This document shows positions 35,710-44,451 of a stretch of DNA of 64,000 nt, piece by piece. Source of the stretch: Sediminibacterium ginsengisoli. GTDB taxonomy: Bacteria > Bacteroidota > Bacteroidia > Chitinophagales > Chitinophagaceae. Numbering within the stretch: the first letter of the stretch is position 1; each line of letters begins with the position of its first letter. A program made the position numbers and the translations under genes. The notes beneath the pieces were generated by a model, which made no database searches, was not told where the DNA came from, and saw only the letters and a program-made list of their open reading frames with translations. The stretch spans positions 1 through 64,000 of the forward strand of contig CAMBEQ010000001.1 in assembly GCA_945865545.1 (NCBI GenBank). The letters are read 5' to 3'.

Positions 35710-36492
35710 ATGAAAAAATTATTGCTGATTATTACTTGCTCATTAATTGTTCTTGTAAATTTTGCAAAGGTACCAAAAGAATTGCCACGCGATTATTACT
35801 TAATACAAGTATTTCATTGTTCTAAAACCACTCAGATTGAAACCATTGATGCTTATTTGAAAAATACTTTTCTTCCTTATTTGCATCAAAACGGTATCTC
35901 TAAAGTGGGCGTATTTGCACCCATTGACAATGATACAGCAGTAGACAAACGTTTATTTGTATGGATTCCTTTAAAATCAATTAATGAAGTAGAAATATTA
36001 GATCAAAAAATTGAGAAATTAAATCCAATGGGGCAAGACGCTGTAATGCATTTAGAAAATGCAGATAGTAGTTTGCCTTACTATAGAATTGAAAAAATAT
36101 TAACCAAAGCTTTTAAGTTTCAACCTCAATATGCGACTAAGACAAGTTTAACTAAATCTAGTAGCCGTATTTACGAATACAGAAGTTACGAAAGTGCCAC
36201 CGAGAATATGCATTTGAGAAAAGTGCATATGTTTAATGAAGGAGGCGAAGTAACCCTATTTGCAAAACTTAATTTCAACGCCATATTTTATTCAAAAGTA
36301 ATTGCTGGTAGCAGAATGCCTAATTTAATTTATATGACCAGCTTTAACAATATGGAAGATAGAAATACCCATTGGAAAGCTTTTTCAGCAGATCCCCTTT
36401 GGAAAAAAATATCTGCTGCTCCAGAGTATTTAAAAACAGTGAATAGAAATGAAACTATATTAATGAGTGCACGTGATTATGCCGATTTTTAA
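35710..36492 (+). CDS. Secreted NIPSNAP-family protein
   Basis: A 260-residue protein with signal peptide (about 1-19) and two NIPSNAP (dimeric ferredoxin-like) domains: the first about 27-125 (YYLIQVFHC), the second about 150-258 (RIYEYRSYES, KVHMFNEGGEVTLFAKL, ending SARDYADF). Family function is unclear; exported two-domain versions are common in Bacteroidota. A TAnnTTTG-like box lies at 35668-35675, 35 bp before the ATG, without a good partner box. Its stop overlaps the stop of a TolC-like remnant on the other strand. Confidence 0.9.
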   Translation: MKKLLLIITCSLIVLVNFAKVPKELPRDYYLIQVFHCSKTTQIETIDAYLKNTFLPYLHQNGISKVGVFAPIDNDTAVDKRLFVWIPLKSINEVEILDQKIEKLNPMGQDAVMHLENADSSLPYYRIEKILTKAFKFQPQYATKTSLTKSSSRIYEYRSYESATENMHLRKVHMFNEGGEVTLFAKLNFNAIFYSKVIAGSRMPNLIYMTSFNNMEDRNTHWKAFSADPLWKKISAAPEYLKTVNRNETILMSARDYADF

Positions 36493-36647
36493 TCGACTAA
36501 TTCAACACCCATTAATTTAATTAATTCTAATTGCGCATTACAAAGCTGATATTGATATTGTAACTGATTCAATAAGGCTCTTTGATAATGGGCATTTGTA
36601 GAAGTAATTTCAATAGGAGTTCTAGTACCATTTATTAATTTACTACT
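36489..36647 (-). pseudogene. Remnant of the 3' end of a TolC-type outer membrane efflux gene
   Basis: About 50 codons read on the minus strand as SKLINGTRTPIEITSTNAHY, continuing with a helix of the form QRALLNQLQYQYQLCNAQLELIKLMG and a stop. That is the pattern of the last helix of TolC-family proteins (a Gly/Thr turn, a ser/asn-rich helix and a final Leu-Met-Gly). The rest of the roughly 420-codon gene is absent: upstream is the stop codon of the PQQ dehydrogenase. It is most simply the leftover of a deletion. Family assignment rests on pattern only and could be checked by a profile search. Confidence 0.5.
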
Positions 36648-38799
36648 TAAGTGCATAAGCAACATAAGCATCTCCCGATTTAGTGCCTAACTTTCCTCCA
36701 CCACAGGCAATGACTACATATTGTTTACCCTGATAGCTATATACAGTGGGTGTTGCAAAACCTGGTGCAGGTAAAGTGGTTTCCCAAAGTAACTTGCCAT
36801 TGTTTTTATTAAACGCTCTAAATTTACCATCTCTGGTAGCTGCAATAAATAATACGCCACCCGCAGTAACCACCGGACCTCCATAATTTTCTGTTCCCGA
36901 ATGAATACCTTTGGCCAGCAGTTCTGGATAATCGCCTAAAGTATCTTTCCATATAATTTTTCCAGTATTTAAATTTATGGCATTCAATGTTCCCCAAGGG
37001 GGTTTTACAGCAGGATAACCTTCTTTGGTTAAAAATTTATTATACCCAGTAGAAGTATAGGCCATTTTCCAATAAGGATCTTCTTTTTTAGTCGGTGGTG
37101 TATAGGCTAGTTTTTGCTTTTCCTTTATGTCCAATACATAAGTAGAAAGCGCCTCTACTTCTTCTTTTTTTAGTCGCTTAAAGGAGGGCATCATTCTTCT
37201 ACCACTTGCCAACAGTTCAGTAAAACTAGTGGTTGTATATTTTTTTTCTGCTCCAATAATGGTAGGATAATTACCTGAACCCTTTCTTTCTAATCCATGG
37301 CAAGCAGCACAATTGTTCATATATATTCTTTTACCAGCCATTTCATTGGTCTCTTTCTTAGGTGCTTGATGTTTATTTTCAATCATCGTTAATATCCAGG
37401 GCATTTCATTGGCATTGACATACAATACGCCAGTGGTAGGATCATAGGCAGGTCCGCCCCATTCAGCACCCCCATCAAATCCTGGAAAAATAACGGTTCC
37501 TTTTTTAGAAGTTGGATTGTATATAAAACCTGAATTCACACTCGCCAATTTAGCTTTAATGTCTTCATAAGAAGAATCAGGAATGAAATGATTTAAGTCT
37601 TTTTCAGTCATTGATTGCCTTGCAAAGGGTTCTATAACAGTGGGCCAAGGTTGGGTAGGCGATAATTTTTCTCCGGCTAACTCAGACTCATGTGGAACTG
37701 GCCTTTCTTCTATAGGATAAATGGGCTTGCCTGTAAGTCTATCTAATAAAAATATAAAACCGGATTTGGTAGGTTGCGCAATGGCTTCTATTTTTTTGCC
37801 ATCTTTTGTAATGGTTACTAATGCAGGTGCCGTTGGTAAATCTCTATCCCAAACATCATGATGTACTGTTTGAAAATGCCAGATTCTTTTTCCTGTTGCC
37901 GCATCCAATGCTAAAACAGAATTAGCATATAGATTATCCCCTAAACGCTTGCCTCCATAAAAATCATAAGAGGCCGAACCAATAGGTGCATAAACAATTC
38001 CCTTTGCTTCATCCATGCTAAACCCGGACCAGGCATTGGCACCACCAATATGTTTCCATGCTTCCTTATCTTCCCAACTTTCATAACCTGCTTCACCAGG
38101 TTGTGGAATGGTATGAAATATCCAACGCAATTTTCCAGAGTGCACATCATAGGCTCTAATATAACCTGGCGCTGCTGCTGGACCTTCATCCACTCTGGTA
38201 CTAAGAATAATTAAATCTTTATAAATAATACCAGGGCTAGTCATAGCAATATATAAATCTTGTACTTCGCGGCCTAAGTCATTATGTAAATCTAATTTTC
38301 CCGCATTGCCAAATTCTTGTATAGGCTTCCCTGTGATGGCATCGATACAATATAAATTAGAGCCTACTCCATAAAACAATCTCTTTGATTGATTGTCTGC
38401 ATAATAAGTAACTCCTCTGCAAACATTCATTGAAAAATAGCCAGCCCCTTTATAATCATTGTTATTAATATCGAATGGATCAAAAATCCAATTTTGAATT
38501 CCCGTAGCCGCATTCAATGCCATTAATTTTAAAGTGGGTGATACTGCATATAATAAATCATTAACAACAATTGAATTAAACTGCATTTGAGTATTTTGAC
38601 CAGTATCTCCTGTATGAAATTCCCAGGCTTTGGTTAAATGCATTACATTATTGGTATCAATTTCAGTTAATCCAGAATACCTACCATTTTCTTTACTTCC
38701 ACCATACACTTCCCATTTGCCTAAAGAAGTATTTTTTGTGGTACAGGAAATCATTAAAAAAATAAATAAAATAAAAGGTAAGTAGTCAGTTTTTTTCAT
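36643..38799 (-). CDS. PQQ-dependent dehydrogenase lipoprotein with an inserted cytochrome c domain
   Basis: A 718-residue quinoprotein. Lipoprotein signal with Cys19 (LMISCTT), then an eight-bladed propeller of PQQ type (W-rich repeats such as ATGKRIWHFQTVHHDVWDRD), interrupted by a cytochrome c domain: haem-binding CAACH at 497-501 and likely axial Met536/537 in RRMMPSF. Propeller blades resume near 585 (LNAINLNTGKIIWKDTLGDYPE). Matches the glucose/quinate/shikimate-type dehydrogenases; periplasmic oxidation of a sugar or alcohol passing electrons to the respiratory chain. No PQQ-synthesis gene is in the window. A TACATTTG box on this strand at 38824-38831 may be its own promoter. Confidence 0.92.
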   Translation of the reverse strand: MKKTDYLPFILFIFLMISCTTKNTSLGKWEVYGGSKENGRYSGLTEIDTNNVMHLTKAWEFHTGDTGQNTQMQFNSIVVNDLLYAVSPTLKLMALNAATGIQNWIFDPFDINNNDYKGAGYFSMNVCRGVTYYADNQSKRLFYGVGSNLYCIDAITGKPIQEFGNAGKLDLHNDLGREVQDLYIAMTSPGIIYKDLIILSTRVDEGPAAAPGYIRAYDVHSGKLRWIFHTIPQPGEAGYESWEDKEAWKHIGGANAWSGFSMDEAKGIVYAPIGSASYDFYGGKRLGDNLYANSVLALDAATGKRIWHFQTVHHDVWDRDLPTAPALVTITKDGKKIEAIAQPTKSGFIFLLDRLTGKPIYPIEERPVPHESELAGEKLSPTQPWPTVIEPFARQSMTEKDLNHFIPDSSYEDIKAKLASVNSGFIYNPTSKKGTVIFPGFDGGAEWGGPAYDPTTGVLYVNANEMPWILTMIENKHQAPKKETNEMAGKRIYMNNCAACHGLERKGSGNYPTIIGAEKKYTTTSFTELLASGRRMMPSFKRLKKEEVEALSTYVLDIKEKQKLAYTPPTKKEDPYWKMAYTSTGYNKFLTKEGYPAVKPPWGTLNAINLNTGKIIWKDTLGDYPELLAKGIHSGTENYGGPVVTAGGVLFIAATRDGKFRAFNKNNGKLLWETTLPAPGFATPTVYSYQGKQYVVIACGGGKLGTKSGDAYVAYALK

Positions 38800-38859
38800 A
38801 ACGTATTTTTAAATAAAGTAGGTCAAATGTAATGATATTAATGTTTGAATTGGAATCAC

Positions 38860-41289
38860 TTAACGTGGATTAAATTGCCATTGTTCTGCGGTGGCCTTGA
38901 GAATAAGCGGCTTTGAATAATAGGCTGGAAAATATCCATCATTGGCCCAAGTAGAAAATAAATTGCTGTAAAACGGGCTCTCGCTGTTTCCAGATTGCCC
39001 AGGTGTATTGATCATTAATGCCTTATCCCAATCTTTGGTATCTATTAATATTCTAAAGCTCGCTCCGCTTACTTGATTTTCGGCGCCTCCCGTGGAGCCT
39101 GCTGTTTGGCCATTGCCTCCTCTTGGGGCGGGGCCAATATTTAACTTTTGTTGTATCGCGGGTGCTACCAAATTAGCTAAGGAATGAATTAAAGTTACAT
39201 GCTTGTACTTGGCTTGCCCATATTGCCAAACAGAGGTATTATTACCTACTTTATTTTTTAAATTAAGTACCGCTTGATCAAAACATGTTTTTAAAAAAAG
39301 ATCTCTTTTACTTTCAGCCTCTTTTATATTCATCCCAAAATGATTCAAGGGGTTTTGCACTTGTTCTATTATTTTTTTTAATTGCATGCTAATTAAATTT
39401 TGAGCCTTTTCTGGAATAAAAAATTTATTAGCAGCAATGGTTATTTGCTTTTCCCACATCACATAAATTCCTGCAGCAATACTATTTTTATCAAGTACAT
39501 AATTCCAATTCATTAGATAATTCTTGGCTTCGATTGACAATAGATCATCCAATGCTATATTTTTTAATTGAGGAACCAATTCAGATGCTGGAATAGAAAA
39601 AGGATCGGTTTGTAGCTTCGCCATGTCTCCCATCGTTACTTTTTCTAAACTATTTAACACATTATTAATTCTATCGCCACGATAAGGATCTGACCATGTA
39701 TAACCTACCGCATCCCAATGGGTATAAGAAGAGGGTGTAACATTTTGATTCGCAGTGGCAAAAAATGATTTACTAGGATTTAAAAGATTTGGTCTTTCCT
39801 TGATAGGTAAATATCCAGCCCACTCATATCTTCCATCTCCGGGTACGGGCACATATCCACTGAAATTTTTTCTGATGGGAATAATTCCAACGGCTTGCCA
39901 TCCAATGTTTCCTTTTTTGTCGGCCCAGATCATATTCTCTCCAGGTATATTGCTATAAGTACAGGCATTTTTAAAACTTTCCCAATTCGTGGCTTGATCT
40001 ATTCTTAAAGAAGCTAAATAAGGCGCCCCTCCTGGTTCCATCCATGCGCATTTTAAAGCATAGGCTTTATGGTGCACTGAATCAATATAGGTAACAGGAC
40101 CATGAATGGTATAGTTTAAAAGTACAGTGGTCGATTTTTGATTTTTGATTGCTATGGTTTCGCTTATGCTTTTCATCTTTACCCATTTTCCCTTATACCA
40201 ATATTCATTATTGTTATTTGGATTTAAATTGTATACATAAATATCTTCTCCGTCTGTTTCATAAATAGTTAACCCCCAAGCACCCGATTGATTATGCCCT
40301 ATGGAAACCCCTGGTATCTCTGGCTCTCCACCGCCTATCACATCCCAACCAGGTGCTACTAAATGAACAATATATCTTAAAGAGGGTACTGCAATTTTTC
40401 GATGCGGGTCATTGGCCAACATGGGATAGCCGCTACTTGTTTTACTTCCGCTAATAATCCAATTATTGCTACCTTCCATTTCTTGCTCTGGTAGATAATC
40501 AATTAATTTTTTTCTTTTATTTAGAATATCTAAAGCTGAAACATCGTCATCATCTTTTTCTTTTAAATCTGATTTAACAAATTCTATTTCGGTACGATAT
40601 GCATTATACAATTCAAGAATATTGGCGCTTAATAAGGACCCATCAATAGCCGTATCTAATTTTAAATCAGGTTCCTTTGGATGAAACCACATAACGTCTT
40701 TTACTTTTTGTTCACCGATTGCGACCACCGCCCTTCCTATATTTAATTCCTGCACACTATTGCCCAATAAACCCTGGTGTCTTGAAATAACTACTTCTGG
40801 CGTCCATTTTTGTGGTAGTATAGACAACAGCTTAAATTCAATAGGAAGCAATGCTGGATTTTTTAATGCTTCTGTGATATAAGCATTTACTCCGTTGACA
40901 TAGGATTGAATAATCGCTATACCATGTGGATGATAATGCTGTAAATCAACATTAAGGTTGCCTCTATATTTAAATAAGCGGGTGCCAATATCTCTTTTTA
41001 ATTCTCGATCTCCTAATATTTCAGCCACCGTTCCAGTAGCTTGCCTTCTCCAAACTTCAAATTGAAACAATCTATCTTTAGCAGCACAATAGCCTTGTGT
41101 AAAAAATAAATCATTTTCGTTTTGTGCGTAAATATGGTTTACCCCCCATTGATCTCTTAATACTTCTACTTTATTCGTTAAGCCTGGTAGGATTAATTGA
41201 ATTTTCTTTTGTGCGTATAAAAAATTTATTTTACTTAATAAAATAAAACAAAAGAGTAGTAATAATTTTTTTGAATAAGTTGGTAGCAT
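38860..41289 (-). CDS. Penicillin acylase family Ntn-hydrolase, paralog 3 (classical penicillin/cephalosporin acylase form)
   Basis: An 809-residue S45 amidase with signal peptide (about 1-26, ending LYAQ). Alpha chain starts VEVLRDQWGVNHIYAQNENDLFFTQGYCAAKDRLFQ and the predicted autocleavage site exposes Ser274 in EGSNNWIISGSKT, the classical GSNNW form, followed by NDPHRK. It is closer to true penicillin G/cephalosporin acylases than the other two acylases here. An acidic, low-complexity linker (KEKDDDDVS, about 243-251) precedes the processing site, where a removable spacer peptide would be. Periplasmic; cleaves a side-chain amide. Sixty bp upstream of the PQQ dehydrogenase on the same strand. 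Confidence 0.93.
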   Translation of the reverse strand: MLPTYSKKLLLLFCFILLSKINFLYAQKKIQLILPGLTNKVEVLRDQWGVNHIYAQNENDLFFTQGYCAAKDRLFQFEVWRRQATGTVAEILGDRELKRDIGTRLFKYRGNLNVDLQHYHPHGIAIIQSYVNGVNAYITEALKNPALLPIEFKLLSILPQKWTPEVVISRHQGLLGNSVQELNIGRAVVAIGEQKVKDVMWFHPKEPDLKLDTAIDGSLLSANILELYNAYRTEIEFVKSDLKEKDDDDVSALDILNKRKKLIDYLPEQEMEGSNNWIISGSKTSSGYPMLANDPHRKIAVPSLRYIVHLVAPGWDVIGGGEPEIPGVSIGHNQSGAWGLTIYETDGEDIYVYNLNPNNNNEYWYKGKWVKMKSISETIAIKNQKSTTVLLNYTIHGPVTYIDSVHHKAYALKCAWMEPGGAPYLASLRIDQATNWESFKNACTYSNIPGENMIWADKKGNIGWQAVGIIPIRKNFSGYVPVPGDGRYEWAGYLPIKERPNLLNPSKSFFATANQNVTPSSYTHWDAVGYTWSDPYRGDRINNVLNSLEKVTMGDMAKLQTDPFSIPASELVPQLKNIALDDLLSIEAKNYLMNWNYVLDKNSIAAGIYVMWEKQITIAANKFFIPEKAQNLISMQLKKIIEQVQNPLNHFGMNIKEAESKRDLFLKTCFDQAVLNLKNKVGNNTSVWQYGQAKYKHVTLIHSLANLVAPAIQQKLNIGPAPRGGNGQTAGSTGGAENQVSGASFRILIDTKDWDKALMINTPGQSGNSESPFYSNLFSTWANDGYFPAYYSKPLILKATAEQWQFNPR

Positions 41290-41330
41290 ACATTGATGTT
41301 TAAATGAATCATTAGCCTACCTTAAATTAA

Positions 41331-41367
41331 TAAAAAATAGCCACCCAATGGACGCTGGATGGCTATT
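41331..41367 (-). terminator. Rho-independent terminator of the MBL-rhodanese gene
   Basis: AATAGCCA (41336-41343) pairs with TGGCTATT (41360-41367), with an inner CCA/TGG continuation. On the minus strand the hairpin is followed by a T run. Confidence 0.8.
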
Positions 41368-41405
41368 ATATAAGTTTATTTTATAAATATTACTAACTGC
41401 TTGAT

Positions 41406-42830
41406 TTATAGCAGCAAACTAGTAGGTATAGAGAAATCTGTTATCTTAAATTGTTTGGACTCTTTTAGTTCTTTAAATCCTCCTTTAATATCAATTAAAT
41501 TTTTGAAACCTCTCGCCTTTAAAATAGATATAAAAATCATGGAACGATAGCCCCCTGCACAATGAACATAGTAAGTTTTTTCTTTGTCAATGGAGGCCAT
41601 ACTTTCATTGATAAAATCCAGCGGCGCATTTTGTACTCCTTTAATATGCTCACTATTAAATTCAGAGGCTTTTCTAACATCTAAAATGGAAATAGAAGGA
41701 TCATTGGATTTAATTTGAACCAACGCTTGCGTATCTATAGAACTAATATGATCTATTTCTTTTCCTGCTTTTACCCAGGCTTCCAATCCACCTTCTAAAA
41801 AACCAATAGTATAATCATAACCGACACGCGCTAACCTGGTAATAATTTCCAATTCTCTTCCTGCTTCTGCTACCAATAAAATTTTTTGCTTGATATCTGG
41901 AATCATCGCACCTACCCATGGTGCAAAACTTCCATCTATGCCAATATTAATTGAATTGGGAATAAATCCTTTGGCAAAAGTTTGTGCATCACGCGTATCT
42001 AAAATTAAGGCATTGGTTTCATTGGCTGCTACTTCAAAAGCGGAAGCACTCAGTGCGTGTTGCCCTCTTTCTAAAACTTGATCAATGCTTTCATAGCCTT
42101 GAATATTCATCATTACATTTAATGGAAAATAGCCAGGAGGTGCTACCAGCCCATCTAATACGGCTGTAATAAATTCTTCCTTGCTTAGTTTAGGATCCAA
42201 TGCATAATTGGTTTGTTTTTGATGTCCTAAAGTATCCTGTGTTTCTGTACTCATTTTTTTTCCACAAGCACTTCCTGCGCCATGTGCTGGATAAATCACA
42301 ATCGAATCCGACAAGGGCATTATTTTATTTTGCAAAGAATCAAATAAATATCCTGCTAAAATTTCTTGCGTAAGGTCTGATTTTATTTTTTGTGCTAAGT
42401 CGGGGCGCCCCACGTCTCCTATAAATAAAGTATCGCCACTAAATAAGGCGGTTTCTTTCCCTTGCTCATCTAATAATAAATAACAAGTGCTTTCCATCGT
42501 ATGGCCTGGGGTATGCAACACTTTTATTTTTACTTTTCCCAACGTAATTTCTTCTCCATCTTTGGCTGCATAAAATTCAAAAGCCGGCGCTGCATTAGGG
42601 CCATATACAATTTTAGCACCCGTTTTTTTAGCAAGGTCTATATGCCCCGACACAAAATCTGCGTGAAAATGCGTCTCTAAAACATACTTAATTTTCGCTT
42701 TGTCCAAATTCGCTTTATTAATATAAGGTTGCACTTCTCTTAGTGGGTCAATAATAGCTACTTCTCCATCACTCATAATATAATAGGCCCCTTGGGCCAA
42801 ACATCCAGTATATATTTGTTCTACTTTCAT
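41406..42830 (-). CDS. CstB-like persulfide dioxygenase with tandem rhodanese domains
   Basis: A 474-residue cytoplasmic enzyme. Residues 1-250 are an ETHE1-type metallo-beta-lactamase fold (HFHADF 54-59, H110, D133, H183) that oxidises glutathione or low-molecular-weight persulfides to sulfite with O2. Residues 255-355 are a first rhodanese in which the catalytic Cys loop reads VAEAGRELE, so it is inactive. Residues 365-460 are a second rhodanese with Cys424 in HCAGGYRS. This three-part order with a dead first rhodanese is the architecture of staphylococcal CstB. It is divergent from the sulfur transport genes, with a CRP-like site in the shared upstream region. No sulfide:quinone oxidoreductase is in the window. 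Confidence 0.92.
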   Translation of the reverse strand: MKVEQIYTGCLAQGAYYIMSDGEVAIIDPLREVQPYINKANLDKAKIKYVLETHFHADFVSGHIDLAKKTGAKIVYGPNAAPAFEFYAAKDGEEITLGKVKIKVLHTPGHTMESTCYLLLDEQGKETALFSGDTLFIGDVGRPDLAQKIKSDLTQEILAGYLFDSLQNKIMPLSDSIVIYPAHGAGSACGKKMSTETQDTLGHQKQTNYALDPKLSKEEFITAVLDGLVAPPGYFPLNVMMNIQGYESIDQVLERGQHALSASAFEVAANETNALILDTRDAQTFAKGFIPNSINIGIDGSFAPWVGAMIPDIKQKILLVAEAGRELEIITRLARVGYDYTIGFLEGGLEAWVKAGKEIDHISSIDTQALVQIKSNDPSISILDVRKASEFNSEHIKGVQNAPLDFINESMASIDKEKTYYVHCAGGYRSMIFISILKARGFKNLIDIKGGFKELKESKQFKITDFSIPTSLLL

Positions 42831-42878
42831 AATAGGTAATTAATAGATCAAAGTTGCTCTATAAAATTAGCAAATACC

Positions 42879-42892
42879 GTGACAAAAATCAC
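42879..42892. promoter_or_regulatory. CRP/FNR-type palindrome in the divergent sulfur promoter region
   Basis: GTGA (42879-42882), six bases, then TCAC (42889-42892): the half-site form and spacing of CRP/FNR-family operators. It lies 49 bp upstream of the CstB-like start and about 115 bp upstream of the TauE start, in a 175-bp gap serving both. Which regulator would bind is unknown. Confidence 0.4.
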
Positions 42893-43005
42893 TTTTAATA
42901 GAAAAATATAAATTTCTAATTGGATCCCCTAATAAAAAGCCCTTAAGTGACAATTAGTACTTAAATTGTAACTCGGTTTTCGGAGATTTGTTAAAAAATA
43001 ATTAA

Positions 43006-43809
43006 ATGCATTTTCTAGGTTATCTCGCTTCAATACTTATCGGCATTTCTTTAGGACTCATTGGGAGTGGGGGATCCATTTTAACGGTTCCCGTATTGGT
43101 GTATCTTTTTCAGGTAGAACCTTTACTGGCCACTACCTATTCGCTTTGTGTTGTTGGCTTAAGCAGTATTGCTGGGGTGATCTCTCGCATAAAACAAAAC
43201 TTAGTTGATTTTAAAACACTTTTTATTTTTGGTATTCCTTCCATTTTTGGTGTTTTTTTAGCTAGAAAATATCTACTCCCTGCCATTCCTGAGGTAATGA
43301 CTTTTGGAAAAAGCATTTTAGTAACCAAGAGCCATTTTATCATGTTGTTTTTTGCAATTCTCATGTTAGTATCCGCCTTGTCCATGATTCTTGGAAAAAA
43401 TAAAAAAGAACAAGAAGGCGTTATACCCATTTACGGATTTACCTTAATGATTGTAGGATTGGTCGAAGGTTTATTAACCGGTATCGTTGGAGCAGGTGGT
43501 GGTTTTTTGATTATCCCAGCCCTGGTGATTTTAGCAAAATTGCCTATGAAAAAAGCAATTGCCTCCTCCTTGGTTATCATAAGTATTAAATCACTCGTTG
43601 GCTTTACCGGTGACCTTTTTCACACAACTGTAGATTGGTCATTTTTATATAAAATTATTGTTCTTGCCACCCTTGGTATCATCACTGGAAATTATTTAAA
43701 TAAGAAAATGGATGGGGCTAAATTAAAAAAAGGGTTTGGCCTATTTGTGCTTGGCATGTCCTTGTTCATACTTATTGAACAATTTTTCTTTTCTAATTTA
43801 ATCAAATAG
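43006..43809 (+). CDS. TauE/SafE-family sulfite exporter
   Basis: A 267-residue membrane protein with about eight transmembrane helices in two halves. Family glycine motifs: GISLGLIGSGGSILTVPVLVYL at the start and EGLLTGIVGAGGGFLIIPALV in the second half. Members move sulfite or sulfur-containing organic acids out of the cell. Beside a persulfide dioxygenase (which makes sulfite) this fits sulfite export. First of three plus-strand sulfur genes; the YeeE genes after it seem to have their own promoter. Confidence 0.9.
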   Translation: MHFLGYLASILIGISLGLIGSGGSILTVPVLVYLFQVEPLLATTYSLCVVGLSSIAGVISRIKQNLVDFKTLFIFGIPSIFGVFLARKYLLPAIPEVMTFGKSILVTKSHFIMLFFAILMLVSALSMILGKNKKEQEGVIPIYGFTLMIVGLVEGLLTGIVGAGGGFLIIPALVILAKLPMKKAIASSLVIISIKSLVGFTGDLFHTTVDWSFLYKIIVLATLGIITGNYLNKKMDGAKLKKGFGLFVLGMSLFILIEQFFFSNLIK

Positions 43810-43815
43810 AACTTA

Positions 43816-43846
43816 TTGGAGAAATGATATTAATCTACTATATTTG
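43816..43846 (+). promoter_or_regulatory. Bacteroidota-type promoter of the YeeE pair
   Basis: TATATTTG at 43839-43846 fits the TAnnTTTG -7 box of Bacteroidota, and TTG at 43816-43818 lies 20 bp upstream as the -33 box (ATTG against TTTG). The ATG follows 25 bp later. Confidence 0.5.
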
Positions 43847-43857
43847 TAGACTTATAT
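43834..43857. promoter_or_regulatory. 24-bp operator-like element, copy A
   Basis: It contains the palindrome TCTAC (43834-43838), seven bases, GTAGA (43846-43850), then CTTATAT, and overlaps the -7 box of the YeeE promoter. It matches 22 of 24 bases of the element at 49872-49895, 6 kb away. A repressor site is likely. Confidence 0.5.
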
Positions 43858-43871
43858 AAATTTCTACCACC

Positions 43872-44447
43872 ATGAATGAATTTATCCAAACCATTTCAGC
43901 ACCTTGGCCTTGGTATGTGGCTGGAACGCTAATTGGACTTACTGTTCCCACTTTATTGATTATTGGAAATAAAACTTTTGGAATTTCTTCCAATTTGCGC
44001 CATTTATGTGCAGCTTGTTTCCCAGCCAATATTTCCTTTTTTAAATACGATTGGAAAAAAGAAAGCTGGAATTTATTTTTTATTGTTGGAGTTATCCTAG
44101 GTGCTTTTATAGCAACTCATTATTTAACCAATCCGGAATTGATAAAAATTAATCCTGTCTTAGAACAAGAATTAGCAAAAGTGGGTATTACCGATTTTAA
44201 AAACTTATTGCCCAAGGATCTTTTTAGTGTTGAAGCCTTGTTTACTTTAAGGGGATTTATATTAATGGTAGTAGGGGGATTTTTAGTTGGATTTGGAACT
44301 AGATACGCTAATGGATGTACTTCGGGCCACTCTATCATGGGCTTAAGTAATTTACAATGGCCTTCCTTAGTAGCCACCATTTGCTTTATGCTAGGAGGTT
44401 TTATAATGACCAATTTTATATTGCCTTATATTTTACAATTAAAATAA
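43872..44447 (+). CDS. YeeE/YedE-family transporter, N-terminal half protein
   Basis: A 191-residue membrane protein with about four or five helices. It carries LRHLCAACFP near 42-51 and the family signature TRYANGCTSGHSIMGLSN with a conserved cysteine near the end. The YeeE/TsuA family imports thiosulfate through a relay of cysteines. In many bacteria, as here, the transporter is split between two adjacent genes, each with one signature. The partner starts 4 bp after the stop. Confidence 0.9.
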   Translation: MNEFIQTISAPWPWYVAGTLIGLTVPTLLIIGNKTFGISSNLRHLCAACFPANISFFKYDWKKESWNLFFIVGVILGAFIATHYLTNPELIKINPVLEQELAKVGITDFKNLLPKDLFSVEALFTLRGFILMVVGGFLVGFGTRYANGCTSGHSIMGLSNLQWPSLVATICFMLGGFIMTNFILPYILQLK

Positions 44448-44451
44448 AATA

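Noticed and set aside
38824-38831. TACATTTG box on the minus strand as a firm promoter of the PQQ dehydrogenase gene
   Set aside because: The -7 match is good but no -33 box is at the required spacing, and such octamers are frequent in AT-rich gaps; mentioned only in the gene entry.
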